A model generated the notes under the pieces. The model was not told where the DNA came from. It saw nothing but the letters and a program-made list of their open reading frames with translations, and ran no database searches. 16,796 nucleotides of DNA from Rhodobacterales bacterium UBA5972 (lineage in GTDB: Bacteria > Pseudomonadota > Alphaproteobacteria > Rhodobacterales > Rhodobacteraceae), in contig DJBQ01000138.1 of assembly GCA_002430125.1 (NCBI GenBank), positions 1 to 16,796 on the forward strand. The letters are read 5' to 3'. Numbering within the stretch: position 1 is the stretch's first letter; each line of letters starts with the position of its first letter. Shown here one piece after another: positions 7,541 to 14,723 of the stretch. The position numbers and the translations under genes are program-made.

Positions 7541-8136
7541 TTATCCCAATCCGTCAGGCGGGCAACATACCGCGCCAGCGTGTCGATTTCCAGATTGACC
7601 AGATCACCTGTCGCCACGTCACCCCAAGTTGTTACGGCCTTGGTGTGGGGGATGAAATTGATACCGAAATCACGCCCCTCAACCTCGTTCACCGTCAGCG
7701 ACGTGCCATTAAGCGCGACCGAGCCTTTGGGGGCGATATACTTGGCCAAAGCCAACGGTGCACGCAGGGTGACACGGGTGCTGTCGCCTTCATTGCGCAT
7801 CGAAATCACCTCGGCCACGCCATCGACGTGACCGGAAACGATATGCCCGCCCAGCTCGTCGCCGACTTTCAGCGCGCGTTCAAGGTTTATACGTTTGCCG
7901 CTTGCCCAGCCGCTCAGGTTGGTTTTGGAGACGGTTTCCGCCGAGATTTCCACGTCAAACCAGTTCTGCGGCTGGCTCCCCAGATCAACAACCGTCAGGC
8001 ACACCCCGTCACAGGCGATCGACGCACCTATATCGATCCGGCTGACATCATAAGCCGTGCCAATCCGCGCACGCAAATCACCGCGTTGTTTGGTTTCCAA
8101 CACGCAGCCAATATCGGTAATGATCCCAGTGAACAT
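7537..8136 (-). CDS. ribE: Riboflavin synthase, alpha chain
   Basis: Riboflavin synthase (199 aa) dismutates two 6,7-dimethyl-8-ribityllumazine molecules into riboflavin and 5-amino-6-ribitylaminouracil. The diagnostic N-terminus MFTGIITDIG is present. The protein has two lumazine-binding beta-barrel repeats: residues 1 to about 97 with CDGVCLTVV, and about 98-190 with SGHVDGVAEV and NGTSLTVNEV. The length fits the family. The ATG at 8136 is chosen because the family N-terminus starts exactly there; the in-frame extension upstream is arginine/proline-rich and unlike the family. It is the first gene of the minus-strand riboflavin operon. Its promoter must lie in the 252-bp divergent gap shared with the KpsS-like gene. 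I found no FMN-riboswitch-like sequence there. Confidence 0.95.
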   Translation of the reverse strand: MFTGIITDIGCVLETKQRGDLRARIGTAYDVSRIDIGASIACDGVCLTVVDLGSQPQNWFDVEISAETVSKTNLSGWASGKRINLERALKVGDELGGHIVSGHVDGVAEVISMRNEGDSTRVTLRAPLALAKYIAPKGSVALNGTSLTVNEVEGRDFGINFIPHTKAVTTWGDVATGDLVNLEIDTLARYVARLTDWDK

Positions 8137-8388
8137 GGTTTTCGCCCTGCTTTTCCTACCCAAATGCCTAACCCGCCCGCCATGGCGCGGCAAGGGTGGA
8201 TATGGCCGCATTTTTGGCAACAATCCGCTTTGATAGCGCCTTATTTACCCGCATACTGAAGATGATGCTGCTTAATCGGCAACATCCGAAACCGAAAAAC
8301 GACGGGCAAACGGTTAAAATCGCGACAGTAGGGCAGGGTATTATGGTATTTTCACATGTGGGGGCCTTGAGCCAGGGGCGAGGGGCCA
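8137..8388. promoter_or_regulatory. Divergent intergenic region between ribE and the kpsS-like gene
   Basis: This 252-bp gap must hold promoters for both directions. On the plus strand the best -10 candidate is TATTAT at 8339-8344, without a good -35 at 16-18 bp. Small palindromes are CGCCATGGCG at 8178-8187 and CACATGTG at 8353-8360. GAGGGG just before 8389 is the ribosome site of the capsule gene. No conserved FMN-riboswitch segments are recognisable on the minus strand. A 66-codon open frame at 8196-8396 is judged non-coding. Confidence 0.4.
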
Positions 8389-9681
8389 ATGGGTAGAGCG
8401 TCAGGCAAGGATAAAGTCTTTCTGTTTCTGCAGGGTCCGCACGGGCCGTTTTTCGCACAACTGGCGAAAGTGCTGGAAAAGGCCGGGGCTAAAACCATCA
8501 AGGTCGGGTTCAATCAGGGCGATTGCGCGTTTTGGCGCGACAAATCCACCTATTTGCCATTTCTCGGGAAAATGGATGATTGGGCGTCGCATGTTCAGCA
8601 GATATTTGACCAATACGGTGTGACTGATATCGTGCTTTACGGCGATACTCGCCCCGTGCACGCGCAAGCAGTGCGGCTTGCCAAGGGACGCAACATAAAG
8701 GTTCACTGTTTTGAAGAAGGCTATCTAAGGCCTTACTGGGCGACCTATGAACGCGGTGGCGTCAACGGGTTTTCGCGGTTGCTTGATCTGTCCGTCGATC
8801 AGATGCGCGCCGAATTGCAGGACCGTGATCTTGATCTGCCCGATGCCCCGGCGCGGTGGGGCGACATGCGCCAACACTCGTTTTATGGCGCTCTTTATCA
8901 TTGGCATATCTTGTTTCGGAACCAAAAATATAAGAACTACGTAACCCATCGCGACGTGTCTGTTCTTGAGGAATTTCGCCTGCATTTCAGACGCTTGATC
9001 GCATTGCCCCTACACGCCCTGCAACGTCGTACCGCCAGTTTGCGCATTCGCCGCGATGGGTGTGTCTATCATCTGGCTCTGCTGCAACTTGGCCATGACG
9101 CGTCGATCCAAACCCACAGCCCGATCAAATCCATGCCGGAATTCATCCGTATGGTGATCAGCGCTTTTGCCGAAGGGGCGCCGACCCATCACCACCTTGT
9201 CGTCAAGGCCCATCCGCTTGAGGATGGCCGCCATCCCTTGCGCCAGATCACCATGGACACCGCCGTCGAATTTGGCGTGACAGACCGGGTGCATTTCGTG
9301 CGCGGCGGTAAACTGGCCGGTCTGATGAATTTTGCCCGCACGGTGGTGACCGTCAACTCCACGGCCGCCCAACAAGCGCTTTGGCGTGGTCTGCCGCTTA
9401 AGGCATTCGGCAATTCGGTTTATCGCAAACCGGAATTCGTGTCAGATCAGCCCTTGCCGGAATTCTTTGCCGATCCCTGGAAGCCTGACGCGCGGGCCTA
9501 TCGCGATTACCGGCATTATCTGCTGGAAACCTCGCAGGTCATGGGCGGATTTTACGCCGCCAAAAGCCGCCGTCGTCTGATCCGCGGCGTGGTGGATATG
9601 GTGCTGGCCGAGGCCGATCCCTACGATTCGCTGCAAGCGGAAAACGCGACCCCGCGGCAACAGTTGCGGCTGGTAAAATAG
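8389..9681 (+). CDS. kpsS: KpsS-like capsule polysaccharide biosynthesis protein
   Basis: This is a Capsule_synth-family protein of 430 aa. In group 2 capsule systems KpsS is the cytoplasmic enzyme that places the first beta-Kdo on a lysophosphatidylglycerol anchor, starting the poly-Kdo linker that KpsC extends. Family features visible are VFLFLQGPHGPFF at the N-terminus, YGDTRPVH at 84-91, CFEEGYLRPYW at 107-117, QLGHDASIQTHS at 233-244, VKAHPLEDG at 272-280 (the conserved KxHP nucleotide-sugar region) and TVNSTAAQQALWRGLPLKAFG at 321-341. There is no signal peptide or membrane helix. The ATG at 8389 has a strong GAGGGG ribosome site. It heads a plus-strand capsule cassette with the outer-membrane exporter and kpsC. 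Its acceptor and linkage are inferred from the enteric family. Confidence 0.87.
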   Translation: MGRASGKDKVFLFLQGPHGPFFAQLAKVLEKAGAKTIKVGFNQGDCAFWRDKSTYLPFLGKMDDWASHVQQIFDQYGVTDIVLYGDTRPVHAQAVRLAKGRNIKVHCFEEGYLRPYWATYERGGVNGFSRLLDLSVDQMRAELQDRDLDLPDAPARWGDMRQHSFYGALYHWHILFRNQKYKNYVTHRDVSVLEEFRLHFRRLIALPLHALQRRTASLRIRRDGCVYHLALLQLGHDASIQTHSPIKSMPEFIRMVISAFAEGAPTHHHLVVKAHPLEDGRHPLRQITMDTAVEFGVTDRVHFVRGGKLAGLMNFARTVVTVNSTAAQQALWRGLPLKAFGNSVYRKPEFVSDQPLPEFFADPWKPDARAYRDYRHYLLETSQVMGGFYAAKSRRRLIRGVVDMVLAEADPYDSLQAENATPRQQLRLVK

Positions 9682-9791
9682 GCCTGCGAAAGAATATTGG
9701 CAAAATTGGAAACAATTGTGTAGGGTTGACGGCAACGGGTTACGTGATAGCCCGAAAAAAAACACTACGAGGCAGAGTTTTGGCAGCAAGG

Positions 9792-9801
9792 GGCAATTGC
9801 C
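9792..9801. repeat. Palindrome over the ribosome site of the outer-membrane exporter gene
   Basis: GGCAATTGCC is a perfect 10-bp palindrome directly abutting the GTG start at 9802. It partly overlaps the AAGGGG ribosome site at about 9788-9793. It may be coincidental, or may slightly modulate initiation. The rest of the 120-bp gap (9682-9801) has TTGACG at 9726-9731 without a matching -10. Confidence 0.3.
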
Positions 9802-10935
9802 GTGTCATCTAAAATTACCCGTGGGGTGCGTCTGGCATCCCTTTTCGTGCTGCTTGTGGCAGTTGGTTCGTGCGGATTGCCGCGTGCTGGCCCGAACAAG
9901 CGCGAGATTTTCGCAAGCTCGGTCCAACGGCAGGGCGACGCCTTTATCGTCACCATAAACGAGCGCGTGATCCAGTATACCTCGGTCACACCGATCATTG
10001 ATTTCGACGACAAGTTCAAAAAGGCCGGCAAGGTCGGGTCTGACACGATCCGCCCCGGTGATGTGCTTGGCCTGACGATCTGGGAAAATGTCAGCGACGG
10101 TTTGCTGGCAGGGCAGTCGCAAAACTCGACCAATTTGCAGGAAATTCAGGTTGACAGCTCGGGCAGTATCTTTGTGCCTTATGCGGGCCGGATCAAGGCG
10201 TCAGGCCATACACCTGACCAGTTACGCCTGATCATCACCTCGAAACTTGACGCACAAACCCCGGACCCACAGGTTCTGGTGCGCCGCTTGGCAGGCGACG
10301 GTTCCTCGATAAGCATCATGGGCAAAGTGGCCGGACAAGGCATTTACCCGATCGAGGCGACGACCCGCACTCTGGCGGCCATGCTGGCGAAAGCTGGCGG
10401 TGTTACGATTGAACCCGAGGTCGCACAAATCAACGTCACCCGTGGCGGGCTGACTGGCAAAGCCTGGCTGGTTGATCTGATTGATAACCCCGCGGCTGAC
10501 ATCGCGCTGCGCCCCGGTGACCGGATTTTTGTCGAGCAGGATCGCCGCTCGTTTACTGCCCTTGGGGCTACCGGCACCCAGACCCGTATTCCGTTCAACA
10601 GCCAGAAACTGTCCGCCATCGAAGCCTTGGCGCAAGTTGGCGGGCTGAACAGCAATCTGGCCGATCCGACTGGCATTTTCATTCTGCGGGAGGAGCCGCC
10701 CGAGATCGCAAATGCCCTGCTGGGCCGCAACGATCTGATCGGCAATCAACGGTTTGCATATGTGCTCGACCTGACCGAACCTAGTGGCATGTTCATGGGA
10801 CGGGATTTTCAGATCCGTGATGGCGATACGGTTTACGTGACCGAGGCGCCGTTCGTGCAATGGAATAAGACGCTGGGCGTTCTGAATTCCGGCATCGGCA
10901 CCGGCAGCGCGCTAAAGACAATATCGGGGGGCTGA
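9802..10935 (+). CDS. Outer-membrane polysaccharide export lipoprotein (Wza/KpsD family)
   Basis: This OPX-family protein of 377 aa oligomerises into the periplasm-spanning and outer-membrane pore through which capsule chains leave the cell. It has a lipoprotein signal peptide with lipobox V21-G22-S23-C24. A Poly_export domain (about 70-165, with IRPGDVLGLTIWEN and VDSSGSIFVPYAGRIKASGHTPDQL) is followed by two SLBB-type segments. The first, near 175-255, includes GKVAGQGIYPI and LRPGDRIFVEQ; the second, near 260-345, includes IEALAQVGGLN and IRDGDTVYVTEAP. A short C-terminal stretch (about 348-377) could supply the outer-membrane helix as in Wza. The start is GTG, backed by AAGGGG and by the signal peptide. 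kpsC begins 3 nt after the stop. The partner enzymes favour a KpsD-like role, but the architecture resembles Wza. Confidence 0.9.
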   Translation: MSSKITRGVRLASLFVLLVAVGSCGLPRAGPNKREIFASSVQRQGDAFIVTINERVIQYTSVTPIIDFDDKFKKAGKVGSDTIRPGDVLGLTIWENVSDGLLAGQSQNSTNLQEIQVDSSGSIFVPYAGRIKASGHTPDQLRLIITSKLDAQTPDPQVLVRRLAGDGSSISIMGKVAGQGIYPIEATTRTLAAMLAKAGGVTIEPEVAQINVTRGGLTGKAWLVDLIDNPAADIALRPGDRIFVEQDRRSFTALGATGTQTRIPFNSQKLSAIEALAQVGGLNSNLADPTGIFILREEPPEIANALLGRNDLIGNQRFAYVLDLTEPSGMFMGRDFQIRDGDTVYVTEAPFVQWNKTLGVLNSGIGTGSALKTISGG

Positions 10936-10938
10936 TCC

Positions 10939-12969
10939 GTGCCGGTTGGCCCGGCACCTGACCCAATAAACCGGGCCGGTGCCGAACGTCTGAATGTCTT
11001 TGCCCTTGGCATGTTCAACCACCGCATCCGGCGCATTCTGGCGCTGGCCGGGTATCAGATTGCGCTGGGCCTGCCACCGAAAGCCACCGGCTTGATTGGC
11101 GTCTGGGGTCGCACCAGACCTTCAGAACGCGGTCGCTGGGTTGCAGCGCGGCAAGGGTGCCAACTGCTGACGGTCGAAGACAGTTTCTTACGCTCGGTCC
11201 AGACCGGCCGTTCTGGCGAAGCGCCACTTGGCTTGGTGATTGACCGCAAGGGGGTGTATTTTGACTGCAACCAACCCTCGGATCTGGAAGATATCCTGAA
11301 CGCGGCGGATTTGTCTGATCCCGGTTTGTTGGCAAGGGCAAGGGCTGGCATTGAGCGGGTGCAATCGGCGCATCTGTCGAAATACAACGCGTTTGACCCT
11401 GACCTGGTACCGGACGATAACGGCTATATCCTTGTCATCGACCAAACCCGCAACGACGCCTCGATCCGTTTGGGCGGGGCGGACGCGACCACATTCAATG
11501 CGATGTTGGCAGCAGCAAAGGCCGAAAACCCCGGTAAGACCATCCTGATCAAAACCCATCCCGAGGTTACCTCCGGCCATCGCCAAGGCCATTTCGGCAC
11601 CACCGATCAAAACGCCAATACCCGCCTGTTCAGCGCCGCCGCATCGCCTTGGCAGATGTTGGCGAACGCCGAAAAAGTTTACGCCGTGACATCCCTTATG
11701 GGGTTTGAAGCGATCCTCGCAGGCCACCGCCCGCATCTGTTTGGCAAGCCGTTTTACGGTGGCTGGGGTCTAAGCGAGGATCGCCAAACCCACCTCCGCC
11801 GCGACCGCGCGTTAAGCGTCACGGCCCTGTTTAGCGGTGCAATGCTGCGCTATCCAATCTGGTACGATCCCTACCGCGACCGGCTGTGTGACTTTGAAGA
11901 CGTGGCCGATACGCTGCAAGCCCAGGCCCGCGCTTGGCGGGAGGATCACCTTGGCTATGACGCATTTGGCATGCGGCTTTGGAAGCGCGGGCATTTGAAA
12001 CGGTTCTTTGGTGGAAACGTCCGGTTTGCCACGGCTGCCGATTTCAAAACGCCCAAGGCCCTGGTCTGGGCAGCACATGAAACGCCTGCGTTAATCAACG
12101 CCGCACAATCCGCAGGGGTTTCGCTGTCGCGCCTTGAAGACGGGTTTCTGCGCTCCAAAGGTTTGGGCGCAGAACTGGTGCCGCCGTTGTCGCTGGTCGC
12201 GGATGATCTGGGTATTTATTATGACCCCAACCGCCCCAGCCGACTTGAAGCAATGGTCAACGCCTCTGGCGTTCTGTCCGCCAACGCGCTGAAACGCGCC
12301 GAAAACCTGCGGCAACGGCTGATTGCAGGCCAGATCAGCAAATATAATATCGGCACAAAATCGGTTGACTGGCCCACCGGCAAAACCCGTATTCTGGTGC
12401 CGGGACAAGTGGAAGACGACGCCTCGATCCGGTTTGGGGCAGGCGATGTGCGGCGCAATATTGATCTGCTGAAAAGAACGCGGCAAGCCAATCCTGACGC
12501 ATTCATCATCTACAAACCCCACCCGGATGTCGAAGCCGGTTTGCGACCGGGTATGATCGAAAACGCATTGGAACATGCAGACGCGATTGCGCAAAACATG
12601 GATGCAATCGCTGCGATCGAAAATTCAGACGAGGTCTGGACCATGACCTCGTTACTGGGCTTTGAGGCGCTGTTGCGCGGCAAATCCATCACCTGCCTTG
12701 GCCGCCCGTTTTATGCTGGTTGGGGCCTGACCAACGACCTTGGCGAAAGCTTACCACGCCGGATTACGCGCCCGACTTTGGTAGCGTTGATCCACGCCGT
12801 GCTGATCGAATACCCCCGGTACTTTGATCCCGAAACCGGCCTTGCCTGCCCGGTTGAAGTGGTGGTGGACCGGTTGGATGAAGGTGTTGTCTGGCAAGGC
12901 GGGCGGGGCAACCGGATGCTCAGCAAGCTGCAAGGCATTTTCGCGTCGCGCGCGTCATTGTGGCGGTGA
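10939..12969 (+). CDS. kpsC: Capsule polysaccharide biosynthesis protein KpsC (two Kdo-transferase modules)
   Basis: KpsC (676 aa) is a cytoplasmic, membrane-associated dual glycosyltransferase that extends the beta-Kdo linker of ABC-dependent capsules with alternating 2,4 and 2,7 bonds. The tandem duplication is plain, with an offset of about 320 residues: EDSFLRS at 80 and EDGFLRS at 400, SKYN at 147 and 467, NDASIR at 172 and DDASIR at 493, KTHPEV at 205 and KPHPDV at 526, TSLMGFEAIL at 251 and TSLLGFEALL at 570, KPFYGGWGL at 270 and RPFYAGWGL at 589. Both modules keep all motifs, so both are probably active. The start is GTG at 10939, 3 nt after the exporter stop, with a run of G before it as ribosome site. 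It converges on ribD across 27 nt. KpsM, KpsT and KpsE are not in the window. Confidence 0.94.
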   Translation: MPVGPAPDPINRAGAERLNVFALGMFNHRIRRILALAGYQIALGLPPKATGLIGVWGRTRPSERGRWVAARQGCQLLTVEDSFLRSVQTGRSGEAPLGLVIDRKGVYFDCNQPSDLEDILNAADLSDPGLLARARAGIERVQSAHLSKYNAFDPDLVPDDNGYILVIDQTRNDASIRLGGADATTFNAMLAAAKAENPGKTILIKTHPEVTSGHRQGHFGTTDQNANTRLFSAAASPWQMLANAEKVYAVTSLMGFEAILAGHRPHLFGKPFYGGWGLSEDRQTHLRRDRALSVTALFSGAMLRYPIWYDPYRDRLCDFEDVADTLQAQARAWREDHLGYDAFGMRLWKRGHLKRFFGGNVRFATAADFKTPKALVWAAHETPALINAAQSAGVSLSRLEDGFLRSKGLGAELVPPLSLVADDLGIYYDPNRPSRLEAMVNASGVLSANALKRAENLRQRLIAGQISKYNIGTKSVDWPTGKTRILVPGQVEDDASIRFGAGDVRRNIDLLKRTRQANPDAFIIYKPHPDVEAGLRPGMIENALEHADAIAQNMDAIAAIENSDEVWTMTSLLGFEALLRGKSITCLGRPFYAGWGLTNDLGESLPRRITRPTLVALIHAVLIEYPRYFDPETGLACPVEVVVDRLDEGVVWQGGRGNRMLSKLQGIFASRASLWR

Positions 12970-12973
12970 AGCT

Positions 12974-12995
12974 GAGTATTTGTGAAACTATGATG
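12974..12995. repeat. 22-nt element, copy 2 (3' of ribD)
   Basis: This begins GAGTATTTGTG and ends AACTATGATG on the plus strand, and differs from the copy at 4583-4604 at only two positions. It fills nearly all of the 27-nt gap between the kpsC stop and the ribD stop, and ends 1 nt before the ribD stop codon. No strong stem precedes it here, unlike copy 1. Confidence 0.6.
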
Positions 12996-12996
12996 A

Positions 12997-14100
12997 TCAG
13001 GATCGGCGCCAGATTTGCAACGCATCCACGCCGATTTTGCGGGTTTCGCGCAATGTGAAACGCGGATAATCCGCCAAAGGCATGTCAGGCAATGTCGCAA
13101 CCGATGGGGTGCCTTGCGCCCCCAACGCCAACCCGGCATTAAAACTGATGAGCTGGTCCACTTGCCCTGCGGCCAGTAACGACGCGGCCAATTGCCCACC
13201 GCCTTCGCAAAAAACCCGGGTCAGGCCGCGATGTGCCAGTTGGCTGAGGGCATCCGATATATCAAGCCGACCGTTTGCATCGGTCTTGCATGGTATCAAG
13301 GTTGCACCCGTTGCCTCCCAAGCCGCGCGATTGGCGGCGGCGGCCTTGGGGCCGTGGCACAGCCAAACCGGAACATCACGGGCGGAACGACCCAGATTGC
13401 CGCCGGGATCGGTGCCAAGATTGCTGTCGCAAATCACCCGCACTGGTTGGTGAATGTCGCCAAACCCACGTACGGTCAGGACAGGATCGTCAGCGCGCAC
13501 CGTGCCAGAACCGATCATCACTGCATCATGGGTGGCGCGCAGATAATGGCTGAAATGTCGCGCTTGGGGTCCGGTGATCCACTGGCTTTCGCCGCTATTC
13601 GTGGCAATCCGCCCGTCAAACGAGGCGGCGAGTTTCAGGGTCAGAAAGGGCCGGGTCTGCGTCTTGGTCAGCAGAAAACCCGCATGATCAAACGCTGCCT
13701 CGGCCGCGCCAACACCAACCACAACCGCAACACCCGCAGCACGCAGCATCGCATGCCCGCCTCCGGACACACGCGGATCGGGATCTTCAAGCGCTGACAC
13801 AACCCGTGTAATTCCGGCGGCGATCAATGCCGTCGCACAAGGCGGCGTCTGCCCGTGATGCGCACAGGGTTCCAGCGTCACATAAGCCGTCGCACCAACC
13901 GCATTTCCGCCAGCCTGCGCCAAAGCCCGCGTTTCGCCGTGCGGTCGCCCGCCTGCCTGCGTCCAGCCACGCCCAATCACGCGCCCGTCTTTAATGATCA
14001 CGCAGCCGACAGCCGGATTTGGCCAGCACCGGCCCAAACCACGCCGCCCCAAGGTAAGGGCCAGCGACATCCAGCGGTCGTCAGCCGGATGATTTGGCAT
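12997..14100 (-). CDS. ribD: Bifunctional pyrimidine deaminase/reductase RibD
   Basis: RibD (367 aa) carries out the deamination and side-chain reduction steps that convert the GTP cyclohydrolase II product to 5-amino-6-ribitylamino-uracil phosphate. The N-terminal cytidine-deaminase-like domain (about 1-145) has the zinc/proton-shuttle motif H54-G-E56 and the zinc cysteines C79 and C88 in TLEPCAHHGQTPPC. The residue between His and Glu is Gly rather than the commoner Ala. The C-terminal reductase domain (about 147-365) shows RPFLTLKLAASFDGRIA, SQWITG, DAVMIGSGTVRADDP and VFCEGGGQLAASLL. The ATG at 14100 is 3 nt after the nrdR stop. nrdR-ribD linkage is common in bacteria. The rest of the pathway is 4.9 kb away beyond the capsule genes. 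Confidence 0.95.
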   Translation of the reverse strand: MPNHPADDRWMSLALTLGRRGLGRCWPNPAVGCVIIKDGRVIGRGWTQAGGRPHGETRALAQAGGNAVGATAYVTLEPCAHHGQTPPCATALIAAGITRVVSALEDPDPRVSGGGHAMLRAAGVAVVVGVGAAEAAFDHAGFLLTKTQTRPFLTLKLAASFDGRIATNSGESQWITGPQARHFSHYLRATHDAVMIGSGTVRADDPVLTVRGFGDIHQPVRVICDSNLGTDPGGNLGRSARDVPVWLCHGPKAAAANRAAWEATGATLIPCKTDANGRLDISDALSQLAHRGLTRVFCEGGGQLAASLLAAGQVDQLISFNAGLALGAQGTPSVATLPDMPLADYPRFTLRETRKIGVDALQIWRRS

Positions 14101-14103
14101 GGG

Positions 14104-14574
14104 CTATTCTTCGTCTTCGGCTTGGGGGGGCCGCAGTTCGTGAACGAAATCCTCGAAATCGTCTGCCGCCTGGAAGTTCTTGTAAACGCTGGCAAAACGC
14201 ACATAGGCCACGGTGTCAATCCGCGCCAAAGTCTCCATCACAATTTCGCCGATCTTGTCGGAATTCACGTCGGTCTCGCCAAGGCTTTCTAACCGGCGCA
14301 CTATGCCCGAGATCATCTGGTCAATCCGTTCCGGATCCAGTGGACGTTTTTGCAACGCAATCCGGATCGAGCGTTCCAGCTTGCTGCGGTCAAATTCCTC
14401 GCGCTTGCCGTTCTTTTTAATCACCACAAGGTCGCGCAATTGCACCCGCTCATAGGTGGTGAACCGCCCGCCACAGGCCGGACAAGACCGGCGGCGGCGG
14501 ATCGAGACGTGATCCTCGGCCGGACGGCTGTCTTTGACCTGAGTGTCGATATTCCCGCAAAATGGACAACGCAT
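14104..14574 (-). CDS. nrdR: Transcriptional repressor NrdR
   Basis: NrdR (156 aa) is the ATP/dATP-sensing repressor of ribonucleotide reductase genes. The N-terminal zinc ribbon has C3-x2-C6 (MRCPFCG) and C31-x2-C34 ([14 protein letters not shown]), with an arginine-rich DNA-binding stretch between them (SIRRRRS). The ATP-cone domain spans about residues 49-139 ([24 protein letters not shown] to [13 protein letters not shown]). The tail PPQAEDEE is acidic. The ATG at 14574 is chosen because the protein must begin MRCPFCG; AAAGGAAAG upstream is the ribosome site. It leads the nrdR-ribD pair. A near-consensus NrdR-box overlaps its likely -10, suggesting autoregulation. Confidence 0.95.
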   Translation of the reverse strand: MRCPFCGNIDTQVKDSRPAEDHVSIRRRRSCPACGGRFTTYERVQLRDLVVIKKNGKREEFDRSKLERSIRIALQKRPLDPERIDQMISGIVRRLESLGETDVNSDKIGEIVMETLARIDTVAYVRFASVYKNFQAADDFEDFVHELRPPQAEDEE

Positions 14575-14611
14575 TCTTGTTCTTTCCTTTGGTTCACCTG
14601 CTGGTTTAAAG

Positions 14612-14627
14612 CCACTATACCTAGTGT
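14612..14627. promoter_or_regulatory. Candidate NrdR-box upstream of nrdR
   Basis: CCACTATACCTAGTGT matches the NrdR-box pattern ACACWATATATWGTGT at 13 of 16 positions and is nearly palindromic. It lies 38 nt upstream of the nrdR start and covers the proposed -10 of nrdR. NrdR boxes usually come in pairs about three helical turns apart. I see no convincing second box at that distance, which lowers confidence. Confidence 0.5.
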
Positions 14628-14642
14628 TCAAGTTTTTGTGTA
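14614..14642 (-). promoter_or_regulatory. Candidate nrdR-ribD promoter
   Basis: On the minus strand, TACACA (14642-14637) is followed after 17 nt by TATAGT (14619-14614). The -10 matches 5 of 6 bases and the -35 matches 4 of 6. The predicted transcript starts about 33 nt before the nrdR ATG. Confidence 0.4.
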
Positions 14643-14671
14643 GCCTAGATTTGACCCTACCAGATGCTGAC

Positions 14672-14699
14672 TTGACCCCACACATCTATTGCCAATAAT
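14672..14699 (+). promoter_or_regulatory. Candidate promoter of the GT39 gene
   Basis: TTGACC at 14672-14677, a 16-nt spacer and AATAAT at 14694-14699 fit a sigma70 promoter. It would start transcription about 18 nt before the ATG at 14724. The -35 lies inside the second of two 10-bp direct repeats, GAYTTGACCC, at 14648-14657 and 14669-14678. Confidence 0.45.
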
Positions 14700-14723
14700 C
14701 ACCCACATGCAAAGGGATGGAAA

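Noticed and set aside
8137..8223. An in-frame extension of ribE upstream of 8136.
   Set aside because: Riboflavin synthases begin MFTGI, and the extension is an Arg/Pro-rich stretch with no family match.
8137..8388. A possible FMN riboswitch before ribE.
   Set aside because: The conserved RFN segments could not be found by eye on the minus strand.
8196..8396. A 66-codon open frame (GTG at 8196, or ATG at 8202) running into the kpsS-like start with an 8-nt overlap.
   Set aside because: Its third-position base use is much more AT-rich than that of neighbouring genes, there is no good ribosome site, and the peptide has no recognisable features. It probably just spans the promoter region.
9726..9731. 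TTGACG as a -35 for the outer-membrane exporter gene.
   Set aside because: No acceptable -10 lies 15-19 bp downstream.
14636..14651. A possible second NrdR-box containing CCTAG.
   Set aside because: Only the right half resembles the consensus, and the spacing of 24 bp from the first box does not fit the usual paired arrangement.
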